The notes under the pieces were generated by a model. The model was not told where the DNA came from. It worked only from the letters and a program-made list of their open reading frames with translations, and did no database searches. Shown piece after piece: positions 17,941 to 26,620 of a stretch of DNA of 45,522 bases; positions within the stretch are counted from its first letter, which is position 1; every line of letters begins with the position of its first letter. The translations under genes and the position numbers were made by a program. Source of the DNA: Gammaproteobacteria bacterium (lineage in GTDB: Bacteria; Pseudomonadota; Gammaproteobacteria; Burkholderiales; Rhodocyclaceae); assembly GCA_029289265.1 (NCBI GenBank), contig JARFTX010000012.1, positions 1-45,522 on the forward strand. The letters run 5' to 3'.

Positions 17941-19493
17941 CGGCGCGCCTCCGCATTCTTGAGCATGATTTCGATGTCCTGGGCATGGTTCTCCAGAAAG
18001 GCCTCGATGAGCGGACGGGCCTCGTCCGCATGTTGTTCGACCTCGGCAAAGACCGCGACCAGCGCGGCATCGTCCGGCTGGCCGGTGAGATGGTCGAGCG
18101 CCAGCAGCGCCTTGGCGACAGCGTCGCTCGCCACGATGCGGCCGTTGCTCCAGTACCAGTGCCACACGGCCAGGCGGCGGGGACCGTCGCCGAGAAGTGC
18201 CCGACGGACCGGCCCCACCGACAGCGCGTCGCGGCCCGAGGTCAATTGTATCCACCGCTCGTCGCGCTCGCCGACCAATCGGTTGCCCCATGCGACAAGT
18301 TCCACATCCTGACGCTGCTGCGCGTAGTACGCGACGTAGAGCCCCACCACCGCCCCGTCCTCACGGCGGTAGCCCTGCTGCAGTTCGCCGCGCTGGCCGT
18401 TGAAGTTCGGCCGATAGTCCAGGGGGGCCTCGGCGGGACTCCATCCGGGCCGGGCGGAAAGCGCCGCGAGGGCCACCTCGAAGGGCTCGACCGGGGCTTC
18501 AAGATGGCGATGCAGCGGCGGGAACAGCGCGATCGCCAGCGCCAGCGGAGCGAGCCCGAGCCAGCGCCGGGGGGGCGCAATCGGCTGTGCCGCAGCTACG
18601 GTGCGCTGGGCCGCGGGTTCGAGATCGTCCTCGCGCCAGAAGTTGCCGATCCAGAACATTGCCAGAATGACGACGCCGAAAAAGAGCCAGCCGTATATCA
18701 GGTGATCGACGCCGGCGGCGATCTCGTTGTCGCTGAGATAGCCAAGCATCACGATCAGATAGGCCCGCAGCCAATTGGCGACGATGGGCACGGCGATGGC
18801 GACGCCGACGAAGACGAGCCGGCGTGTGAGGCTGCGATAGCTGAGGTAGGCGTAGAGCGAGCCCACCATCAGCGAGGCGATCAGGTAGCGGATGCCGCTG
18901 CAGGCCTCGACCACCGACCAGCGGCCGTTGGGGACGACGAAATGCAGCCCCTCCTGGTACACCGGCACGCCCGAGAGGCGCAGCGCGAACACGGTGAAGT
19001 CGGCCGTGTGATCCATCAGCATCGGCATCAGGAACTCGCCGATGGGCGCACCGAAATAGAGGAACAGCAGCGGAAACGCCAGAATGCGGGCAAGGCGCCA
19101 GCCCAGCACGGCGATGCTCGACAGCACGATGATCTTGACCAGCGCGACGTGCGCGAGCGCATTGACGCTGACCATCTGGCCCAGCATCCAGCCGAATCCG
19201 GCCACCGCGACCGGCAGTGCGAGCCATGGAATCGGTTGCGGCGACAGGCCGGCGAGTTGGCCGCGCTTGCGCCACACGAGCCAGGCACAGATGGGCAGCA
19301 CAACCAGGCCGTGGGCGAAGGTCTCCGAACGCCACCAGATCGCCGCGATGTCGGTGGCGGTGGGCCAGTACCAGCCGATCGCCCAGGCGAAGACGGCAAG
19401 CAAGGCGAGTGAAACCGCCGGCAGGCCGCGCCCGGCGCCCTCCGGGCATGCGGCGCGGGTGTCGGCAGCGGCGAGGGAATCGTGCTGCGTCAT
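17937..19493 (-). CDS. xrtA: Exosortase A fused to EpsI domain
   Basis: Transpeptidase-like sorting enzyme of the inner membrane that recognises C-terminal PEP-CTERM signals. The 518-aa product has about eight membrane spans in residues 24-285, with the catalytic triad candidates Cys198 (VEACSGIRYL), Arg243 (ANWLRAYLI) and His264 (GVDHLIYGW). From about residue 305 to the end is an EpsI-type domain, the usual fusion in the EpsH/XrtA subtype. The ATG at 19493 overlaps the stop of the upstream glycosyltransferase (ATGA); the open frame further upstream is a shadow. All catalytic residues are intact, so it should be active, though no PEP-CTERM substrate gene is in the window. Confidence 0.96.
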   Translation of the reverse strand: MTQHDSLAAADTRAACPEGAGRGLPAVSLALLAVFAWAIGWYWPTATDIAAIWWRSETFAHGLVVLPICAWLVWRKRGQLAGLSPQPIPWLALPVAVAGFGWMLGQMVSVNALAHVALVKIIVLSSIAVLGWRLARILAFPLLFLYFGAPIGEFLMPMLMDHTADFTVFALRLSGVPVYQEGLHFVVPNGRWSVVEACSGIRYLIASLMVGSLYAYLSYRSLTRRLVFVGVAIAVPIVANWLRAYLIVMLGYLSDNEIAAGVDHLIYGWLFFGVVILAMFWIGNFWREDDLEPAAQRTVAAAQPIAPPRRWLGLAPLALAIALFPPLHRHLEAPVEPFEVALAALSARPGWSPAEAPLDYRPNFNGQRGELQQGYRREDGAVVGLYVAYYAQQRQDVELVAWGNRLVGERDERWIQLTSGRDALSVGPVRRALLGDGPRRLAVWHWYWSNGRIVASDAVAKALLALDHLTGQPDDAALVAVFAEVEQHADEARPLIEAFLENHAQDIEIMLKNAEARR

Positions 19494-20743
19494 GCGTGCG
19501 CCTCGCGTGCCTGGGTCGGGGAAGGCGCAGGCGACGGGCGGGCCAGCAGGCGTTCGAGGGCGGAGAGATGAGCCGCCCAGGCGTAGTGGGTGAGCACGCA
19601 AGCACGTGCTTCTTGTCCCAGGCTCGCGCGCCGCCCGGCATCGGCGAGCAAGTCGGCGACCTGGGCCGCAAACGAGTCTGCGCCTTCGGCGACCGCGAAA
19701 TCGCGTCCAGCCCGCCCCGCAAGGCCCACCGCGGCTGCAGCCGAGACCACGACCGCCTTGCCCATCGCCATCGCCTCGAGCACCTTGTTCTGGATGCCGC
19801 GGGCGATGCGCAGCGGCGCGACGACCACCTCGGCATGGGCGAGCCACGGCCGGATGTCCTCGACCCGGCCGGTCACGACGACCTGCGCCCCGGCGAGCGC
19901 CTGCACGGCCGGCGCCGGATTCATGCCGACGATGTAGAAGCGGGCCGTGGGCTCTGCGGCGAGGATGCGCGGCAGCACCTCGCGGACGAAGGCGCTCACG
20001 GCGTCGATGTTGGGCCAGTAGTCCATCGCCCCGGTGAACACGATGACCGGGCCACCCTGCGGATACGGGTTCGGGTAGCCGGCCTCGGGCGAGAAGTAGC
20101 CGGTATCGACGCCGTTGGGCAGCGCATGCACGCGCGGCGCGGCCTCGGGCGCGGCGCGCCGGAAGAGGTCGGCCTCGGCCTCCGTGACGAAGGTTGCGGC
20201 ATCGGCGGAGAGCGCCGCGGCGCGCTCGAACGCGAGCAGGCGCCGGCCCTCGCGCCGGTACAGCCACGACAGCGGCCACGGGCGCGTTTCGGCGTACTCC
20301 GACCACTTGGCCGAGTCGACGTCGCAGAAATCGACGACGCGGCGCTCGATCCCGGGCACGTCGAGGTACTGCGCCATCGGGCCGGAGAACGCCACCGCCT
20401 GGCGGATGGCGTGCTTCGCCACGGTGCGTTGCACCCAGGCACGCAGCTGGCGGCTGCGATAGTAAGGCAGGCTGAGCGCCTCGCCCGTGGCAAGCCCGAC
20501 GAGGCTCGCCAGGCGCCCCCGGCGCGGATCGAGCGGCAGGGCGCAGACCTCCTCGCACCAGGCGTGCAGCGACTCGACGCAGGCCATGTCCTCGGGCTGG
20601 TCGACGAAGCAACCGAGAAAGACCCGGTGGCGCCGCGCCAGCTCGCGCAGGATGTTGAACGAGCGCACCTTGTCGCCCTTGTTGGGGGGATACGGGATGC
20701 GGTGGACCAGGTAGAGCAGAGGCGTCCGTGCGTCCATGCTCAT
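19490..20743 (-). CDS. PEP-CTERM/EpsH1-associated sugar transferase (TIGR03087-like)
   Basis: A 417-aa GT4 enzyme with LLYLVHRIPYPPNKGDKVRS at the N-terminus, the signature of the exosortase-linked Stp1 glycosyltransferase. FCDVDSAKWSEYA, ALPNGVDTGYFSPE, VFTGAMDYWPNIDAV and VVAPLRIARGIQNKVLEAMA (donor site) follow. Two ATGs are possible, 20743 and 20737; 20743 gives an ATGA overlap with the FemAB-like gene and is preferred. It is the last gene before xrtA in the coupled array FemAB-Stp1-XrtA-Stp2. Confidence 0.93.
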   Translation of the reverse strand: MSMDARTPLLYLVHRIPYPPNKGDKVRSFNILRELARRHRVFLGCFVDQPEDMACVESLHAWCEEVCALPLDPRRGRLASLVGLATGEALSLPYYRSRQLRAWVQRTVAKHAIRQAVAFSGPMAQYLDVPGIERRVVDFCDVDSAKWSEYAETRPWPLSWLYRREGRRLLAFERAAALSADAATFVTEAEADLFRRAAPEAAPRVHALPNGVDTGYFSPEAGYPNPYPQGGPVIVFTGAMDYWPNIDAVSAFVREVLPRILAAEPTARFYIVGMNPAPAVQALAGAQVVVTGRVEDIRPWLAHAEVVVAPLRIARGIQNKVLEAMAMGKAVVVSAAAAVGLAGRAGRDFAVAEGADSFAAQVADLLADAGRRASLGQEARACVLTHYAWAAHLSALERLLARPSPAPSPTQAREAHA

Positions 20744-21777
20744 CCGAGGTTCCGTACGATGAGCGGCCCCAGCGCGTTGGCGACGCCGATCGGCAGGCGC
20801 CGCCACAGCGCGATGAAGACCCGGTACTTCGGGTTCATCGGGTTGTTCTGCGGCACGCTGTCGCGCTTGTAGAGCCGGTACTCGTACGCGAGCGGACGGG
20901 GTTCGAAGCCCCAGTTCTTCTTGAAGGCGTAGGGGCCGGTGCCGACCTTGCTGCGGCCGTAGTCGAACACGCGGCAGCCGCGCTCGCAGGCGCGCCGCAT
21001 CAGCTCCCAGTACTTGAAGTCGTTGGCGGCGAGGCCGCGCGCGCGCTCGTCGTCGCCGGCGTAGTAAGGCAGCACCTCGTCGCGGAAGTAGAAGCTCAGG
21101 ACCGACGAGAGCGGCTTGCCGGCCGGATCGGTCACGGTCAGCACCTCGCAGCGCTCGCCGAAGCGCTCGCGCAGGCGCGCGAAGAACTGCTTGGGCAGCG
21201 CCGGCGTGCCGTGGCGCAGGACGTTGTCGGCATAGAGGGTGAAGAAGCGCTCGACGCCGTCGTCGAGGTGGCTCACCAGCCCGTTGGCGATGCCCTTGCG
21301 CACCATCGCGCGCTGCTTGCGCGGGATCGCCAGCAGGTTGGCCTCGACCTCGGGCTCGATCGCCTTGCGGAAGGTCACGTAGAGGTCCTGCCGTGGCCAG
21401 TCGGGGTGGCGGCCATCGAGGTTACGGTATTCGAGGTGCTGCACGCCGAGTCGGCCCGCGATCGCCTCGGCCTCGGCTTCCAGCGCTGGCCCCGCCTCGG
21501 CCGCCCCCGCGATGCCGCCATAGACGCAGAACGGCAGCGAGACCAGCGAATGGCCGAACAGACGGCTCTTGACTTCGGCGAGCGGCAGCACGGCGATGAT
21601 CTCCCCTGCCCGCTCGGCGTACAGGTAGAAGGTGCGGTGCCGGAAGATTTCCTCGATGATTGCCTGCCACGCCGAGAGGTGGAAGAAGGTGGCGTCCGGG
21701 CAGGATTCGACGAAGGCGTCCCAGCGCGCCCGGTCGGCAGCGCCGAGGCGCTTGACGGTGAGCGCCGCGCGGTCCAT
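20740..21777 (-). CDS. FemAB family XrtA/PEP-CTERM system-associated protein
   Basis: A 345-aa acyltransferase-like protein of two GNAT folds. CPDATFFHLSAWQAIIEE, SLPFCVYGGIAG, AMVRKGIANGL and VFDYGRSKVGTGPYAFKKNW are typical of the FemAB/GNAT proteins found beside exosortase A (TIGR03019). FemAB proteins transfer aminoacyl groups to peptidoglycan, but in XrtA loci the acceptor is unknown; it may aminoacylate the polymer or a lipid intermediate. No signal peptide; cytoplasmic. The ATG at 21777 has a poor ribosome-binding site. It overlaps the next gene by 4 bp. Confidence 0.9.
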   Translation of the reverse strand: MDRAALTVKRLGAADRARWDAFVESCPDATFFHLSAWQAIIEEIFRHRTFYLYAERAGEIIAVLPLAEVKSRLFGHSLVSLPFCVYGGIAGAAEAGPALEAEAEAIAGRLGVQHLEYRNLDGRHPDWPRQDLYVTFRKAIEPEVEANLLAIPRKQRAMVRKGIANGLVSHLDDGVERFFTLYADNVLRHGTPALPKQFFARLRERFGERCEVLTVTDPAGKPLSSVLSFYFRDEVLPYYAGDDERARGLAANDFKYWELMRRACERGCRVFDYGRSKVGTGPYAFKKNWGFEPRPLAYEYRLYKRDSVPQNNPMNPKYRVFIALWRRLPIGVANALGPLIVRNLG

Positions 21778-21811
21778 TCAGCGGGTCTCCGCCTGCTGCC
21801 CGGACTGAGCG

Positions 21812-22651
21812 CTATGCGGCATCGCGGAACACCTCGTCCGCCCGCCCCCACCTGAAGTCGCCCAGCAGCCGGCGCAGACGTGCTTCGGTGAGGTCGAGAT
21901 TGACGTAGTGGCGAAAGCGCGTCCTGGCCGAGGCTTCGCGCACGCGCGGCTGTTGCGGGTCGAGCTCCCACGGGTGGAAGTAGAAGATCGCCGGCGCGTC
22001 GTCGGCGCGATTCACGCGCTCGATCTGCCAGCGCGACACCGCGTAGGGCAGCAAGCGGAAGTAGCCACCGCCGCCGGCCGGCCAGTTGCGGCCGAGCCAG
22101 CGCACGGTGGTGACCGGCACTTCGATCAGCCCGTTGTCGAGCCGATAGGGAAAGCGCGGCGCGTCCGGCATGCCGTAGTGGTCGTGGCGCACGGGATAGA
22201 CGCTGGAGCTGTAGTGGTAACCCGCCTGGGCGATGCAGTCGTGGGCCCAGGGGTTGCCGGCACCGATCGAGAAGCTGGGGGCGCGATAGCCGGTGACCGG
22301 CGCGCCGCAGAGGTCCTCGAGCACGAGCTTCGCGAGCTTGATGTCGGCGAGAAACGCGTCCGGGGTCTGGGCGCTCGCGCGCTCGTGGCCGTAGCCGTGG
22401 CTCGCGACCTCGTGCCCGGCGGCAGCGATGCGTTGCACCAGGCCGGGATGGCGCTCGGCGATCCAGCCCAGCGTGAAGAAGGTCGCGCGGGCGTCGAACT
22501 CGTCGAGCAGCGCGAGGATGCGCTCCACGTTGCGCTCCACGCGGCATGGCACACTGTCCCACTGGCTGCGCGGAAAATGCGGCGCCAGCGCCGAGACCTG
22601 GAAGTAATCCTCGACGTCGATCGTGAGTGCGTTGGTGATCGGCCGTGTCAT
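21812..22651 (-). CDS. XrtA-locus polysaccharide deacetylase (DUF3473 type)
   Basis: A 279-aa NodB-fold deacetylase. NALTIDVEDYFQVSALAP at the N-terminus holds the DVED metal/catalytic motif of the PEP-CTERM-locus subfamily (TIGR03006), ARATFFTLGWIAERHP follows, then VASHGYGHERAS (His pair) and YRAPSFSI. The C-terminal part IFYFHPWELDPQQPRV is the DUF3473 extension with the catalytic His. The ATG at 22651 fits the family start; the open frame upstream is a shadow. It would deacetylate HexNAc residues, consistent with the WecB gene immediately upstream. Confidence 0.92.
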   Translation of the reverse strand: MTRPITNALTIDVEDYFQVSALAPHFPRSQWDSVPCRVERNVERILALLDEFDARATFFTLGWIAERHPGLVQRIAAAGHEVASHGYGHERASAQTPDAFLADIKLAKLVLEDLCGAPVTGYRAPSFSIGAGNPWAHDCIAQAGYHYSSSVYPVRHDHYGMPDAPRFPYRLDNGLIEVPVTTVRWLGRNWPAGGGGYFRLLPYAVSRWQIERVNRADDAPAIFYFHPWELDPQQPRVREASARTRFRHYVNLDLTEARLRRLLGDFRWGRADEVFRDAA

Positions 22652-22691
22652 CGCGTTCGCATCCCTGATGAAGCCTTCTCGACGCCGCCGC

Positions 22692-23849
22692 TCAGCGCAG
22701 CGTCGGCCGCTCGCGCTCGGCAAGCCAGCCGGCCAGATGGGCGGCGATGCGCTCGGCCGCCTTGCCGTCCCAGTATTCGGGCACCCGCCCGCGCTTGCCT
22801 TGGCCGGCAAGCACCGATTCGGCGGTGGCGACAATCGCCTGAGGATCGAGTCCGACCAGGGTGTTGGTGCCCTGCTCGACCGTGATCGGCCGTTCGGTGT
22901 TCTCGCGGATGGTCAGGCAGGGCACGCCCAGCGCAGTGGTTTCCTCCTGGATGCCGCCCGAATCGGTCAGCACCATCGTCGCGCCGGCCATCAGCCCCAG
23001 CATTTCGAGGTACCCCTGCGGCGGCAGAATGACGAAGCCCGGGTTGTCGAGCAACTCGAACAGGCCGAAGCGTTCAAGGTTGTTGCGCGTGCGCGGATGC
23101 AGGGTGAACACCAGCGGCAGGCGGCGGCTCACCTGGGCGAGCGCCCCGACGATGGTCACGAGCCGCTCGGGGTCGTCCACGTTCGAGGGCCGGTGAAGCG
23201 TCACGACGCCATAGCCTTCGGCGATGCGGGCCGGATCGACGCCCGCCTCGCGCAGCAGCACCTCGGGGGCGACCGCCTTGGGGAGATTGCCGAGCAGGCT
23301 GTCGATCATGACATTGCCGACGAAGGCGATGCGCTCGGATGCGATGCCTTCGCGCTCGAGATTGGCGTGCGCGCTGCGCTCGGTCGTATAAAGGATGTCC
23401 GCGAGCTGGTCGGTGAGGACGCGGTTGATCTCCTCGGGCATGCGCCGATCGTAGCTGCGCAGCCCGGCCTCGACGTGGATGACGGGAACGTCGCGCTTGG
23501 CCGCGACGAGCGCGCAGGCGAGCGTCGAATTGACGTCGCCCACGACCAGCACAGCGCGCGCGCCGTGCTGGTCGATGACCGGCTCGAAGCGCTTCATGAT
23601 CTCGGCCGTCTGCACCGCGTGGCTGGCCGAGCCGACCTCGAGATTCACGTCCGGCCGCGGCAGGTCCAGGTCGGCGAAGAGCCGCGCGTTCATCGCCGTG
23701 TCGTAGTGCTGGCCGGTATGCACCAGCAGGATGGCGAGCGGCGGCTCATGGGCGGCGAAGGCGCGGATGATGGGCGCCATCTTCATGTAGTTGGGCCGGG
23801 CCCCGACCACGCACAGGATAGGGGCTTCGGGACTGGGCATCACGGTCAT
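22692..23849 (-). CDS. wecB: UDP-N-acetylglucosamine 2-epimerase (non-hydrolysing)
   Basis: Interconverts UDP-GlcNAc and UDP-ManNAc in the cytoplasm, supplying an amino sugar for the polymer. The 385-aa product has VVGARPNYMKMAPIIRAF at the N-terminus, LVHTGQHYD, VVGDVNSTLACAL, IHVEAGLRSYDRRMPEEINR, VTLHRPSNVDDP, and LTDSGGIQEETTALGVPCLT, all canonical for WecB. The ATG at 23849 overlaps the ATPase stop (ATGA) and lies just after AGAGGAA. Length is typical for the family. No dehydrogenase (WecC) is found nearby. Confidence 0.95.
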   Translation of the reverse strand: MTVMPSPEAPILCVVGARPNYMKMAPIIRAFAAHEPPLAILLVHTGQHYDTAMNARLFADLDLPRPDVNLEVGSASHAVQTAEIMKRFEPVIDQHGARAVLVVGDVNSTLACALVAAKRDVPVIHVEAGLRSYDRRMPEEINRVLTDQLADILYTTERSAHANLEREGIASERIAFVGNVMIDSLLGNLPKAVAPEVLLREAGVDPARIAEGYGVVTLHRPSNVDDPERLVTIVGALAQVSRRLPLVFTLHPRTRNNLERFGLFELLDNPGFVILPPQGYLEMLGLMAGATMVLTDSGGIQEETTALGVPCLTIRENTERPITVEQGTNTLVGLDPQAIVATAESVLAGQGKRGRVPEYWDGKAAERIAAHLAGWLAERERPTLR

Positions 23850-24985
23850 TTCCTCTTCTCTCCCTGCCGCACGTCGTCGCGCACGGCCTGCAGCAGCTTG
23901 TTGAGCACGTCGAGAGTGGCCGACATGGTCTGCTCGAGCCCGGCCAGACGGGCCTCGAGGCGTTGCACATCGAAGCTGGCGGCGAGCCCCGCAGCCTCGT
24001 CGGCGACCCTTCCGGGTACGCGCAACCGTTGCGGATCGATGGCCGGGACGTCGATCGCATGATCCGGCGATCTTGCGCTGTGCACCCGCGCACGCCCGTT
24101 GCCCGAAGCAAGCCCCCCCGTACGATCGGCCGGCGTCGCCGGTGCGTCGCTCCCACCGGGCCGCTCGCCCGTCGGAAACTCGTCCTTCAGTTCGGCGATG
24201 ACCTCGAGCGCGTCGGTGTCGGCGATGCCGTGGCGGTTCGCCAGAAAGGCCGCGAGCAGCAAGCGGTCGCACAGCGCGTTGATGCGCCGCGGGATGCCTC
24301 CCGTGTAGCTGTAGATGACGCCGAAGGCATCTTCCTGGAAACGGGGGTCGCCGGTCCAACCGACGTGGGCGAGCCGGTGCTCGATGTAGGCGCGGGTCTC
24401 TTCCGAATCCATCGGCCCGAGGTGATAGGACGCGATCACACGCTGGCGCAACTGCTGCATCTCGCTGCCCTGCATGATCGCGCGGAACTCGGGCTGGCCG
24501 ACCAGAAAGCTCTGCACCAGGGCGTGGTCCTCGAGCTGGAAATTCGACAGCATGCGCAGTTCTTCCACCGCGCCGCGGCTCAGGTTCTGCGCTTCGTCCA
24601 CGATGAGCAGCGCACGTTTTCCCGCCGCGGCGAGCGAGACGAAGTAGGCTTCCAGCGCCAGCAGCACGCCGGCCTTGTCGGTGCCCCGCACCGGCACGCC
24701 GAAGGCGGCTGCGACCATGCGCAGGATGTCGTCGTGGTCGACCTGGGTACTGACGAGCGTCGCGGCCACCACCTTGTCAGGATCGAGGTGCTCGGTGAGC
24801 GCGCGCAGCAGCGTGGTCTTGCCGGCCCCGATCTCGCCGGTCACGACGATGAAGCCCTCGTTCTGATGCAGGCCATACTCGAGATAGGCCATCGCCCGGC
24901 GATGCCCCCGGCTGGCGAAGAAGAAGGCCGGATCGGGGTTGAGCTGGAAGGGCTTGCCGCGGAGTTTGAAGAATGACTCGTACAT
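23846..24985 (-). CDS. XrtA-associated ATPase (ExeA/GspA-like)
   Basis: AAA ATPase of the putative secretion ATPase type found in exosortase loci (TIGR03015). It begins MYESFFKLRGKPFQLNPDP, the ExeA-like N-terminus. The Walker A motif GEIGAGKT is at residues 50-57 and Walker B LLIVDEAQ at about 125-132; IPRRINALCDRLLLAAF is the usual sensor/C-lid region. Residues 270-379 hold a low-complexity linker and a final amphipathic helix with possible coiled-coil. It probably energises assembly of the export apparatus at the inner membrane. A 123-bp gap precedes it and it overlaps wecB. Confidence 0.93.
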   Translation of the reverse strand: MYESFFKLRGKPFQLNPDPAFFFASRGHRRAMAYLEYGLHQNEGFIVVTGEIGAGKTTLLRALTEHLDPDKVVAATLVSTQVDHDDILRMVAAAFGVPVRGTDKAGVLLALEAYFVSLAAAGKRALLIVDEAQNLSRGAVEELRMLSNFQLEDHALVQSFLVGQPEFRAIMQGSEMQQLRQRVIASYHLGPMDSEETRAYIEHRLAHVGWTGDPRFQEDAFGVIYSYTGGIPRRINALCDRLLLAAFLANRHGIADTDALEVIAELKDEFPTGERPGGSDAPATPADRTGGLASGNGRARVHSARSPDHAIDVPAIDPQRLRVPGRVADEAAGLAASFDVQRLEARLAGLEQTMSATLDVLNKLLQAVRDDVRQGEKRK

Positions 24986-25108
24986 GCTGGTTCCGATCGG
25001 CCTGTGTCGGTTTCGCTGGCGAGGATGCGGCGGGTCAGTTTTCCCGCATTAGGCGCAGGCCCGCGGTCCTCGGCATCCGCAAGCCTGGCCCTGATGTGCC
25101 GCGACGCG

Positions 25109-26620
25109 TCAGAAGCGCATGCCGAAATTCGCCGTGAGTACGTTTTCGGTGAAGTCCGTGACGCCGTCGGACTTCTGGTAGCGGTACTGGAGTCCGCCGG
25201 TCGAGCGTGGCCCGACGCGGCTGGTGATCCCCAGCGCGAACAAGGTCCGGTCGGTCCTGTCCGTCGTCGCCGCGAGGCCCGTTCCCCGCGAGCGGCTGTG
25301 CGTGAGGGTCGAATTGAGCGATGTGAAGGCGCTCAGCCGGTGGCTGAACGCAATCGAAGCGGAATCATCCCGGGTTTCGTCGAAGGTGGCGAAGTCGTCT
25401 CGCGGATCGTTGGTGACGGGGTCGCCCAGGCGCGCACGCTCGGTGCGCTGCAGAGACAGGGTCAGGACGTTGCGTGCGCCGATCAGGGAGACGCCGCCGC
25501 GCAGGCTGCGGGCGACGAAGAAGCGGCTCGAGACGAAGTCGAAGCGCGGCCCGACCTCGCGCAGCAGCTCGAGCTGTCGTTCGCGCTCGGCCGGGTCGGT
25601 AATGGCGGCGATGCGCTCGAAGTCGAGGTCGACCACCGGAACCGTGCGGGTATCGAGCGACGAAGATACATCACGCGTCCACGCGAGGTTCCAGGCCGAG
25701 AGCGGGCGGCGGTGATCGAAGCGCAGGCTGTAGCCGTTGCCGAAGAACCGGTCTTCGATCGAACCGGCAATCGTGGTGCGCTCGTTCGGACGCCAGTCGA
25801 AGCCCACACCCTTGATGCTCGTGCGTCGCTCGACTCCCGTCGAAAAATCGTTCCACTCGCTGCCGACGTTGCCGCTCAACCGCAGTTGCGGCGAGACGTT
25901 GTAGAAGAGCGTCGCGCGGCTGCTTTTCTGGGTGGTGCGAGGGGTGAGCGGGTCGTCGAAGCGGGTGTCGCTGCGCCGAGCATCCACACCCCAGCCGAAG
26001 CGACCGAGTCCGGCGGGGTCGGACAGCCCCGCCTGCCAGTCGGCCGTGCGGCGCCCGTCGATCTGCCCGCCGCCGTCGAACCAGGTGCTGCGGTGCAGGA
26101 TCAGGCCTTCGGCGGTACCGAAAGGCCTCAGGGTGAGTCGCGGACCGACCGAGAACTGCCGCGTCTCATTGGCGCGATCGACGTTCAGGAAGTCGTCGCC
26201 GGCGCGGCCCCGCAGGCCGGATCGGTTGTTGCGGCTGATCGAAGCGGCGAGATCGACAAAGAACAAGTCTTCGACGGCCTCGATCCGGCCGTTGCCGCCC
26301 AGCACCACGAAACCTGCGTTGCGGTCGGTCTCGCGCACATGGGCGAGCCCGCGAAGCTGCGCATTGAGGTCGCCGCTGAAGCGGCCGCTGGCGCGCGAGA
26401 CGCTGACGCCCGGCGCAAGCTCGGCGATCCAGTCGCTGCGCTTGGCCGTCGCGGCCCCGGCATCGATATTGTCGGTATAGGTGAGGCGGGTCTGCACGCT
26501 CGGCTGGACCCGCACGATCTGGGCCGCGGCGCCCTCGGCGACGAGGAGAACCCCGAGAGCCGCAGCGAGCGCGGCAAGGCGATGCGGCGCGCGGCGCCGG
26601 CGCGGCTCAGGCCGCCGCAT
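25109..26620 (-). CDS. PEP-CTERM system-associated outer membrane protein (TIGR03016-like)
   Basis: A 503-aa predicted beta-barrel. The start at ATG 26620 gives a signal peptide with an Arg-rich n-region, LAALAAALGVLLVAEGAAA, and a likely cut before QIVRVQPS. Many alternating short strands (SVQTRLTYTDNIDAG, RATLFYNVSPQLRLSGNVGS) end in NVLTANFGMRF with a terminal Phe, the outer-membrane sorting signal. In XrtA loci this family sits between the tyrosine kinase and the ATPase and likely acts in polymer export or surface retention. It overlaps the upstream kinase gene by 14 bp. An Arg-rich n-region this long is uncommon. Confidence 0.87.
   Translation of the reverse strand: MRRPEPRRRRAPHRLAALAAALGVLLVAEGAAAQIVRVQPSVQTRLTYTDNIDAGAATAKRSDWIAELAPGVSVSRASGRFSGDLNAQLRGLAHVRETDRNAGFVVLGGNGRIEAVEDLFFVDLAASISRNNRSGLRGRAGDDFLNVDRANETRQFSVGPRLTLRPFGTAEGLILHRSTWFDGGGQIDGRRTADWQAGLSDPAGLGRFGWGVDARRSDTRFDDPLTPRTTQKSSRATLFYNVSPQLRLSGNVGSEWNDFSTGVERRTSIKGVGFDWRPNERTTIAGSIEDRFFGNGYSLRFDHRRPLSAWNLAWTRDVSSSLDTRTVPVVDLDFERIAAITDPAERERQLELLREVGPRFDFVSSRFFVARSLRGGVSLIGARNVLTLSLQRTERARLGDPVTNDPRDDFATFDETRDDSASIAFSHRLSAFTSLNSTLTHSRSRGTGLAATTDRTDRTLFALGITSRVGPRSTGGLQYRYQKSDGVTDFTENVLTANFGMRF

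Noticed and set aside
15415-18312. Open frame of 965 codons on the plus strand, antisense to the amidotransferase and Stp2 genes
   Set aside because: Composition is that of an antisense shadow of GC-rich genes (no domain, His/Arg/Ala/Gly-rich); the opposite strand encodes clear protein families.
17937-20612. An 891-aa version of the exosortase
   Set aside because: The extra N-terminal part is Arg/Ala/Gly-rich shadow of the Stp1 glycosyltransferase; the ATG at 19493 fits the family and overlaps the upstream stop.
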